Shown: piece by piece, positions 6,937-12,581 of the stretch
Numbering within the stretch: position 1 is the first letter of the stretch
How the letters are laid out: each line of letters begins with the position of its first letter
NCBI GenBank assembly: GCA_947302185.1
Contig: CAMYVI010000045.1
Span: forward strand, 1 to 12,581
Length of the DNA stretch: 12,581 nucleotides
From: an uncultured Lachnospiraceae bacterium
GTDB taxonomy: Bacteria > Bacillota_A > Clostridia > Lachnospirales > Lachnospiraceae
Direction: 5' to 3'
Notes under the pieces: generated by a model
Database searches by the model: none
The model's input: the letters and a program-made list of their open reading frames with translations, nothing else
What the model was told of the DNA's origin: nothing
Made by a program: the position numbers and the translations under genes

Positions 6937-7521
6937 ATGCAAGTTATCAAGAAGACAAATGCAGGCATTCAGAACCTCAGCCTCGACTCCGTCCTGCTTG
7001 ACCGGAGGAAAGTGTTCCTGAGCGGCGGAATCGACAGCGAATCTGTCGATCTGGTCGTGAAACAGCTGCTTTTCCTTGAAAGCCTGGATGAACGCGAGCC
7101 GATTCAGTTGATCATCAACTCACCCGGCGGAGAAGTCCTTGCCGGCCTGTATCTATATGATCAGCTGAAGGGAATGAAGGTGCCGATCGATATTTACTGT
7201 GCCGAAATGGCTGCATCGATGGCGGCAATTATTCTTGCTGCAGGGAGGAGAGGACATCGCTACATTTTAAAGCACAGTAAGGTGATGATCCACGAACCGC
7301 TTATTTCTTCATCATCCGGAGGTATCAGCGGAAGTGCTTCCAGTATCGCCAAGTCAGCAGAGTCCATCATGCAGACGAAGCGGGATCTGGTCGAACTTCT
7401 CGCACATGATACGGGGCGGAGTGAGAAGGAAATCGAGAAGGCGGTCTCTTACGATAATTTTATGACGGCGGAGGAGGCGGTGAAGTTCGGAATCTGCGAT
7501 GAGATTGTGGAGAGGATTTAA
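6937..7521 (+). CDS. clpP: ClpP-like serine peptidase subunit
   Basis: The 194-residue protein is a ClpP-family peptidase, normally a two-ring 14-mer that degrades proteins fed by a Clp ATPase. The triad is complete: S94 in AEMAASMAA, H119 in VMIHEPL, and D173 in SYDNFMTAEEA, which aligns with the catalytic aspartate of E. coli ClpP. The oxyanion-region NSPGG is at 61-65. The loop after the histidine (SSSSGGISGSA) and the N-terminus (MQVIKKTNAGIQNLSLDS) differ from typical housekeeping ClpP, so it is likely a diverged paralogue; the N-terminal residues line the axial pore in ClpP. The start has GAAGGGAG about 8 bases upstream. The stop codon overlaps the start of the VirD4-like ATPase gene (TAATG), indicating translational coupling. 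No Clp ATPase gene is in the window. Confidence 0.88.
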   Translation: MQVIKKTNAGIQNLSLDSVLLDRRKVFLSGGIDSESVDLVVKQLLFLESLDEREPIQLIINSPGGEVLAGLYLYDQLKGMKVPIDIYCAEMAASMAAIILAAGRRGHRYILKHSKVMIHEPLISSSSGGISGSASSIAKSAESIMQTKRDLVELLAHDTGRSEKEIEKAVSYDNFMTAEEAVKFGICDEIVERI

Positions 7522-8804
7522 TGAAGGGGGGTACCATGAAAAGAGATCCTATCGTTCTGGGCGAAGATTACATCCTTTCGGGGGATGACATCGGCAAAAC
7601 AAGACCAAACGGCAATGCTCTGATTGTCGGAACGACCGGCTGCGGCAAGAGTACCAGCGTGGTGATTCCGACAATGGGACGGTCCTGCTACAGTAATCCG
7701 ATTTTGAGCTATGCCAAGGAGACGGACGGGTATGCGATGGCCCGGTATCTGCGGAAGCGCGGATACAATGTCGGGATTTTGAACATTATGAGACCGAAAA
7801 AAAGCACGATCGGTTTTGATCCGCTTCTGTCCGTTGAGAGCTATGAGGACATAGATGCTCTGGTGGGGGCTGTCATTGATGCGACGATCAAGCACACCAA
7901 TGACGATTATTGGCCGCTGAAATCCAAGCCTCTGCTTGCAAGTCTTATCGGTGCGGCTCTTATGACTTCCGATGAAGACAAGGAGGCGGGCATGGAAGAT
8001 GTGCTGAAGCTATTTGACAGGCTGATTCCCGTAGAGGACGGCTACTCTGTGACAACGAATCTCGATGGCATGTTCAGGCATCTTGAGGAGGCGTCACCGG
8101 GATGTTATGCGGTGCGGGAATACAAGGCGTGGCATACGCTGCCATACAGGACTGCAGCATGTGTCCGTGACACGCTTGCGAGTTCACTCAGCACCGTATT
8201 TCCGGAATCGGTTCGAACGATTATGAGGGATAAGCCGCAGTTTGATGTGGAGAAATTTGCTAACAACAAGGAGGCTCTGATTGTCATTACCAGCGCAATC
8301 GAGACATCTCAGCAGTATTACGCGAACCTCTTTTACCGGGATACCGAGCGGCAGCTCATCAGGTATGCCGCTGAGCGGACGAGCGGGGAGCTTCCGAGAG
8401 AGGTGCGGTATATATTCGACGATTTTGCATGTACGGCTCCTATCCAGGGGTGGGCGAACGATATCAGCCTGTTCCGTTCAGCGGGCATTTCGGCTATCAT
8501 GCTGCTTCAGTCCGAGCAGCAGCTGGAGGCGATTTACGAGAAGGATGCGCCGATCATTCGCCAGAATTGCTCCGTGTACTGTTATTATCCGGGCGGGTTC
8601 GACGACAGGTCCTGCGAGATCGTGTCCAGGCGGATGGGCATTCCGTATGAGGAAGTGCTTTATGCTCCGCTCGGCAAGGTCTTCATCATGCAGTCCGGCC
8701 GGAAGCCGGTCCATATTCCGAGGTATGACACGCTGGGTAGTGCCGAATACCGCGATTATGTGAGGTACGGCCGCGACGCGAGGCGCGCGGCGCGGGGCAG
8801 GTGA
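7521..8804 (+). CDS. VirD4/TraG-like P-loop ATPase lacking a membrane anchor
   Basis: The 427-residue product resembles the cytosolic ATPase core of type IV coupling proteins (VirD4/TraG), hexameric motors that feed DNA or protein into secretion channels. Walker A GTTGCGKST is at 37-45, Walker B YIFDDFA at 297-303, and the later GISAIMLLQSEQQLEAIYEK and NCSVYCYYPG stretches match the family's C-terminal core. The usual N-terminal transmembrane helices are absent, and no relaxase, VirB4 or other conjugation gene is in the window. The start at 7521 shares the A of the upstream clpP stop and has GAGG 5 bases upstream; ATG 7536, behind a G-run, is an alternative giving 422 residues. The arrangement suggests the two proteins work together. 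The C-terminus is arginine-rich. Substrate and pathway are unknown; a role with the peptidase or as a remnant of a mobile element are both open. Confidence 0.8.
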   Translation: MKGGTMKRDPIVLGEDYILSGDDIGKTRPNGNALIVGTTGCGKSTSVVIPTMGRSCYSNPILSYAKETDGYAMARYLRKRGYNVGILNIMRPKKSTIGFDPLLSVESYEDIDALVGAVIDATIKHTNDDYWPLKSKPLLASLIGAALMTSDEDKEAGMEDVLKLFDRLIPVEDGYSVTTNLDGMFRHLEEASPGCYAVREYKAWHTLPYRTAACVRDTLASSLSTVFPESVRTIMRDKPQFDVEKFANNKEALIVITSAIETSQQYYANLFYRDTERQLIRYAAERTSGELPREVRYIFDDFACTAPIQGWANDISLFRSAGISAIMLLQSEQQLEAIYEKDAPIIRQNCSVYCYYPGGFDDRSCEIVSRRMGIPYEEVLYAPLGKVFIMQSGRKPVHIPRYDTLGSAEYRDYVRYGRDARRAARGR

Positions 8805-8851
8805 TCATAATCGGGATCACAATCGGGATTACAATCGGGATCACAATCGGG
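8804..8851 (+). repeat. Four tandem 12-bp repeats
   Basis: Units ATCATAATCGGG (8804-8815), ATCACAATCGGG (8816-8827), ATTACAATCGGG (8828-8839) and ATCACAATCGGG (8840-8851) follow one another without gaps. The first base is the final A of the VirD4-like gene's TGA stop. The last unit runs into the adjacent palindrome. The 12-bp period is in frame, but the repeat lies outside the gene; reverse-strand frames through it are repeat artefacts. Confidence 0.9.
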
Positions 8852-8900
8852 GACGGTTCTTCGTTGAGAAGAACCGTCCCCAACCGTTAAGAACCGTCCC
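8848..8900. repeat. REP-like palindrome with an extra third arm
   Basis: GGGGACGGTTCTTC (8849-8862) and GAAGAACCGTCCCC (8868-8881) form a 14-bp perfect stem around a 5-base loop GTTGA. AAGAACCGTCCC recurs once more at 8889-8900, so half of the element is duplicated. From memory, palindromes with GGGACGGTTCTT/AAGAACCGTCCC arms are dispersed in many clostridial genomes; a search would be needed to confirm this. A transcript hairpin could protect the 3' end of the upstream mRNA, but no T-tract follows, so it is not a standard terminator. Confidence 0.75.
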
Positions 8901-8905
8901 TGTTG

Positions 8906-8934
8906 TTGTAATAGAAGCGAAAATAGTTTACTAT
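8906..8934 (+). promoter_or_regulatory. Putative promoter of the lipoprotein-lipase operon
   Basis: TTGTAA (8906-8911) and TACTAT (8929-8934) are 17 bp apart; TATAAA overlaps at 8932-8937. The promoter starts just after the last palindrome arm and leaves a leader of about 85 bases before the ATG at 9026. The -35 matches the consensus only in part. Confidence 0.5.
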
Positions 8935-9025
8935 AAAAAAGGAACTGACCCGCCGAAAATCCGGACAACTGAAATCTCTACTGCAAAATTTCGGCACATT
9001 AAAAGAATGGAGGAATTCTTACAAC

Positions 9026-10096
9026 ATGTGTTTTGAGAGAAAGAAAGTATGTGTGCTGCTCCTCATCTTCGCCGCCCTTTTTCTGACCGCCTGCGGAAGC
9101 AAACCGAAGAAAATCAGGGTCCTGATCCTCCCGAAATTCGAAATCGGAGAAATGACAGGAGATATGCCGGGTGAAGCTCAGCTATATTATGAAGCCTATC
9201 TGGACGGAGCTGAAGAATATGAAATCGACGGCGGGAACAAAGACACCAAGCTGTATGTGAAAGATGACGTCGCGCTGTACATAACCGGTGAGAGTAAAGT
9301 CAACAGCGCCCTCAGCCTGGATGCGGTTCTCCGAGATGAGAGATTTGATTATTCGGATGCTTATATCATAAGCACCGGCTGCGCCGGCACCGCTACGGAA
9401 ACGTCCGTTATGGGTGATGTTTTCATCATAACGGCTACTGTGGATTATGACATCGGTCATCAGGCAGATATCAGGGAAATGAACGGGGATGAGATAAGTT
9501 CTGCAGGCTCTGATGAAAAGCCGGAAGAGGTGTCATCCGAAACAAAGGTAGAGACGACCTGGTTCCACGATGGAACCTGGGATGATGTATCATACAAGAT
9601 CCTGAATCAGGAACTCACAGAGAAGGTTTTCTCTCTCGTTAAGGACACTAAGCTTGAGACAACACCGAAAACCCGAAAGTTCATGGAAAAAGCGTTCGAA
9701 AATGCCGAATGGGCTACACGCGATCCCATCGTACAGAAGGGGACTGCTGTGACCGGAGACAATTACTGGAAGGGTGTATATGATGAGGCAAATGCACGTC
9801 TCATCGCAGAAACCTACAACTGTCCCGATCCGTATGCTGTATCTGAAATGGAGGATAATGCGCTGGCAGTTGTTCTGGACCGTAGGGGAATGCTTGACCG
9901 CTTTCTTATAATAAGAGACTCTGTAAACATGGATGTCTTTATGAACGGTGAGACGCCAGAGACATTATGGGGCGGTCAGGAATCTGAGAATCTGGAAGAG
10001 GGAGAATCAGCTGACATTTTCGAAACTGCCAGGCATAACAACTTTAATGTCGGAAAACAGGTAATCGATGCGATACTGTCGGGTGAGATTTCATAA
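9026..10096 (+). CDS. Lipoprotein of the purine nucleoside permease (NUP) family
   Basis: The 356-residue protein has a lipoprotein signal peptide: basic start (ERKK), hydrophobic core, and lipobox LTAC with the lipidated cysteine at C23, so it should be anchored outside the cell membrane. The mature part resembles the NUP family, named after a Candida nucleoside permease and related in fold to nucleoside phosphorylases. Supporting segments are RVLILPKFEIGEMTGDMPGE (31-50) with the following AQLYYE, the FDYSDAYIISTGCAGTA stretch (107-123), TGDNYWKG (243-250) and SEMEDNAL (273-280), which resembles the conserved Met-Glu of nucleoside phosphorylases. Nucleoside binding or cleavage is therefore likely; true transport by a protein without membrane helices is unlikely. 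GGAGGA lies 11 bases before the start. The gene is 14 bp from the lipase-like gene, suggesting one operon. Confidence 0.8.
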   Translation: MCFERKKVCVLLLIFAALFLTACGSKPKKIRVLILPKFEIGEMTGDMPGEAQLYYEAYLDGAEEYEIDGGNKDTKLYVKDDVALYITGESKVNSALSLDAVLRDERFDYSDAYIISTGCAGTATETSVMGDVFIITATVDYDIGHQADIREMNGDEISSAGSDEKPEEVSSETKVETTWFHDGTWDDVSYKILNQELTEKVFSLVKDTKLETTPKTRKFMEKAFENAEWATRDPIVQKGTAVTGDNYWKGVYDEANARLIAETYNCPDPYAVSEMEDNALAVVLDRRGMLDRFLIIRDSVNMDVFMNGETPETLWGGQESENLEEGESADIFETARHNNFNVGKQVIDAILSGEIS

Positions 10097-10110
10097 AAAG
10101 AGGTATAGGA

Positions 10111-12581
10111 ATGAAAAAGGTATTTAAGACACTTATCTCTCTGCTCCTTATATCGGTTCTTATACTGAACATCTATACTCCGGTTCGGGCTTCGGAAGGA
10201 GACGGCGGATACATATTCGGCCCGGCTGAGTATTACTCCACATATACACCCGGAAAACTGCTATCCGATAGCTTCTACTATACGGAAGATTGGTTTCGGG
10301 AGGATCCGTTTGCGGAAAATGATTCTCTCGCTCTCCTCTCCATGCAGCTGACCGCTTCCGCAGTACCTCTCGATGCCGATACACCGGTTGCGAATTTTCT
10401 GGGCAATCTGGGATTTGACACGATAGGATTTTCATCACAAGGTCATGAAGACCCGTGGAGCTGTAACTATGCCTGGGCCACTAAAACCATCACGCAGGGT
10501 GATGAGACCGGAACACTTGCAGCTGTCATCATACAGAGCAGTGCAGACGACCAGCCGGATAAGCAGTACGGCTGGACTCAGAACTTTATTGTGAACGGGG
10601 ACTCGACCGAGGGGGATCATTATGCTCTCACTGCCGCGGCTTACAGCATTCTCGGTGACGTCGCGTCGCTGGGCGATGCCGGCAACACGACATACTGGAT
10701 CATGGGTCACAGCCGGGGCGGCGCGATTGCAGGTCTCGTAGCCGCTCATTTGCCGGAAGTGAATCCGGGAGCAGCGGGGAATATATACGCTTATACATTT
10801 GAAGCGCCGAAAAATGCCGACGCGGCCTATGTACCGGACAATGAGGAATACTACGGATATATCCATAATTACATTTGCACAGATGATGCAGTGACGGAAA
10901 TTCCGCCGTGGAATATGGTCCGCTACGGCGTTGACCATCAGCTCGACACCGAAGAGACAAATGCCGGCCTTTTCGAAAATCTCGCCAAAATAGGCAGTGA
11001 TGCGGTCGAGAAGGAAGAATCGTACGAACCGGGCAGAAATGCTCTCTTCAGCATAATTGATGCCTTATCATACAGGATTCCGGAAAGAGCGGACTACTCT
11101 GCGGTGAATACGGACATCATTACCGATCCGGACGGCACGGAGACGGAAATCTCTTATGTATATCAGGACACACTTGCCCGTACAGTGTCCCTTGTCACGT
11201 CCGGCGCCATCCAGGGGATATCATTGGAAGAGCTCATAAACGAACCGGAAAATCTTATTTCGATTTTGGGTTCTCTGGCTATGGCTGTGAAGTATGACGC
11301 ACCGGAGGACTATTGGGCTGCCGCGACAGCTCTTTCAGAATTTCTCGGATCTGCAGGGATAGATCTTCCGCTGAGCGAAGTCGATATATATGCACTTCTG
11401 AAGCTTATCGGACCGTACTTGATCAATGCGGAAATGGTACCGGATGAGATACCGGAAAATGTCTCTGAATATTTAGTGTTCCTGAACGTGGAAATATTCA
11501 GTCTTGCCAGCCCTAAGGATTTGGTTTTCTCACATAACTTTGATACGGTCATAGCCCGGCTCATGACACTGGCCGAAAACCCGGTTCTGGAGAACATTGA
11601 TATCCTGATACCGGAGCCTCAACCGGGGGATGCTGTCTCCGATGCGCCGGCAGCTGTCTCTGAGGACATTTTCTCCCGCGGGAACGACTGGCTCAGTGTA
11701 TCTTCCGAATGGGATACCGGAGATGAGACCCTTTCGGAAAATGCCGTATACTATCTGACAATTGAAATACAGGCTCTTGGCCATGCAGCTCCGGATGATT
11801 ACCGATTGACGCTGAACGGCGCGGATCCGATAGAGCATCTTAAGATGTCATTTGAAAATGGAATTCAGACTGTCACCGGCACCTTCGCATTTGTTTTCGG
11901 CGAACCCGAGAGGGTAACGGTCACATTTGATGCGGCAGGGCGCGCGCAAGACCCGGAGCCTGTTCAGGTCTATAAAGGATCTCGCCTGGGTCTGGCCATA
12001 GAGCCTGCTGTCCTCGAGGACGTGACGGATCAGGAGGTAATTTGGAGATTTACCGGTTGGCGGAAGGATGACGGCGAGTTATGGGAAAATGTCATCGCCT
12101 CCGATGACACCACCCTAACTGCGGAATGGAAAGGCTGTATTGCGGATGTGGCGCTTTCATTTGAAATTCCGCACGTCGGCGAAAATGCCGGCAGTCCGAC
12201 GGTACCTGACGGAGCCCGTTACGAGGTTGCGGGTGCAAGCGTTTATACGACTGAGTACAGAGATGCGCCTTCTCCGCTGGAAGAGGGAGAATATATAATT
12301 TCAATCGAGCTTGTTCCCGCTGAGGAAGGATTTGAATTCCTGTCAGAAGAGGACGAATATGGTTTCTACGACTACGTCGGCGATGTTTCGATGAACGGCG
12401 AACCGATACACTGCTATTACGACAAAGAATCAAATACTTTGAGTATGGAATACAGTTTCGTGACACTTCCGCAGGAGATAACGTACAGCTGCATTGCCGG
12501 TAACGGAAACGAGTGGACAAAGGGGAGTGGGATCGACTGCGAATTTACATTCAGCCGTTCGGTGGATGATGAGAGTACATT
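10111..12581 (+). CDS. Exported lipase-like alpha/beta hydrolase with InlB-type repeat, 3' truncated by the window
   Basis: The frame is open from ATG 10111 to the window end (823 codons plus two bases). A signal peptide is evident: MKKVFK, then a hydrophobic core, with likely cleavage after VRA at residue 27. The hydrolase part resembles class 3 lipases: the nucleophile elbow GHSRGG has S201, and ICTDDAVTEIPP (around 255-266) fits the segment carrying the acidic triad residue; the histidine was not assigned. Residues about 602-676 (from VTVTFDAAG, through FTGWRKDDGELW to TLTAEWKG) look like an InlB B-repeat, a module of surface proteins. The following region is acidic and unassigned. AAAGAGG lies 7 bases before the start, and the NUP-family lipoprotein gene ends 14 bp upstream. 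The substrate (lipid, ester or other) and the C-terminal anchoring cannot be seen. Confidence 0.8.
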   Translation, partial: MKKVFKTLISLLLISVLILNIYTPVRASEGDGGYIFGPAEYYSTYTPGKLLSDSFYYTEDWFREDPFAENDSLALLSMQLTASAVPLDADTPVANFLGNLGFDTIGFSSQGHEDPWSCNYAWATKTITQGDETGTLAAVIIQSSADDQPDKQYGWTQNFIVNGDSTEGDHYALTAAAYSILGDVASLGDAGNTTYWIMGHSRGGAIAGLVAAHLPEVNPGAAGNIYAYTFEAPKNADAAYVPDNEEYYGYIHNYICTDDAVTEIPPWNMVRYGVDHQLDTEETNAGLFENLAKIGSDAVEKEESYEPGRNALFSIIDALSYRIPERADYSAVNTDIITDPDGTETEISYVYQDTLARTVSLVTSGAIQGISLEELINEPENLISILGSLAMAVKYDAPEDYWAAATALSEFLGSAGIDLPLSEVDIYALLKLIGPYLINAEMVPDEIPENVSEYLVFLNVEIFSLASPKDLVFSHNFDTVIARLMTLAENPVLENIDILIPEPQPGDAVSDAPAAVSEDIFSRGNDWLSVSSEWDTGDETLSENAVYYLTIEIQALGHAAPDDYRLTLNGADPIEHLKMSFENGIQTVTGTFAFVFGEPERVTVTFDAAGRAQDPEPVQVYKGSRLGLAIEPAVLEDVTDQEVIWRFTGWRKDDGELWENVIASDDTTLTAEWKGCIADVALSFEIPHVGENAGSPTVPDGARYEVAGASVYTTEYRDAPSPLEEGEYIISIELVPAEEGFEFLSEEDEYGFYDYVGDVSMNGEPIHCYYDKESNTLSMEYSFVTLPQEITYSCIAGNGNEWTKGSGIDCEFTFSRSVDDEST

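Noticed and set aside
6836..7021. Short plus-strand frame overlapping the start of the ClpP gene
   Set aside because: It overlaps the strongly supported ClpP gene in another frame and shows no recognisable protein features.
7521..8804. Reading the locus as a conjugative or integrative element
   Set aside because: Only the coupling-protein-like ATPase points that way. No relaxase, integrase, VirB4-like protein or attachment site was seen in the window.
8686..8968. Minus-strand frames with repeated IVIP or PDCD motifs
   Set aside because: They are reverse readings of the four 12-bp repeats and overlap the end of the VirD4-like gene; no ribosome site or family resemblance supports them.
10160..12520. 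Several minus-strand frames across the last 2.4 kb
   Set aside because: They are shadows of the lipase-like gene, which has a signal peptide, a GHSRGG motif and one continuous plus-strand frame to the window end.

Overview
The window looks like chromosomal DNA of a Gram-positive bacterium of the Clostridia (Lachnospiraceae-like). Support: strong purine-rich Shine-Dalgarno sites, mixed AT/GC content, a lipoprotein and an exported lipase with an InlB-type repeat, and a GGGGACGGTTCTT-type palindrome of a kind I remember from clostridial genomes. No species can be named, and no rRNA, tRNA, CRISPR array or transposase was seen.

Layout. (1) 1-289: no convincing gene; a 16-bp perfect inverted repeat, then a promoter and a small leader hairpin. 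(2) 290-2176 (+): a canonical ABC exporter half-transporter, ended by a hairpin/T-tract terminator. (3) 2302-3144 (-): a TtcA-type tRNA 2-thiocytidine synthase, convergent with the exporter; its 3' end is duplicated just downstream. (4) 3145-3698: an AT-rich divergent intergenic region with the ttcA promoter, a possible 20-codon hydrophobic micro-ORF and a 10-bp palindrome just upstream of the next gene. (5) 3699-6707 (+): a two-gene unit, an XRE-type regulator with an unrecognised C-terminal domain and a RelA/SpoT-like protein. The latter keeps its ppGpp-hydrolase HD site, has a degenerate synthetase domain and carries two tandem TGS domains. (6) 6937-8804 (+): a ClpP-like serine peptidase with complete triad, overlapping by one base a soluble VirD4/TraG-like P-loop ATPase. 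(7) 8804-8900: a 4 x 12-bp tandem repeat running into a 14-bp-stem palindrome with an extra arm. (8) 9026-12581 (+): a lipoprotein of the purine nucleoside permease (NUP) family and an exported GHSRGG lipase-like protein that runs off the window.

The most unusual parts are the XRE/RSH-like pair and the ClpP/VirD4-like ATPase pair. The first suggests a regulated alarmone-hydrolysing or alarmone-sensing module. The second pairs a peptidase with a DNA-pump-family ATPase instead of a Clp unfoldase, and no other conjugation gene is present. The last two genes form a cell-surface/secreted operon. A recurring oddity is that three genes (ttcA, the RSH-like gene and the VirD4-like gene) each have a tandem duplication abutting or spanning their stop codon.
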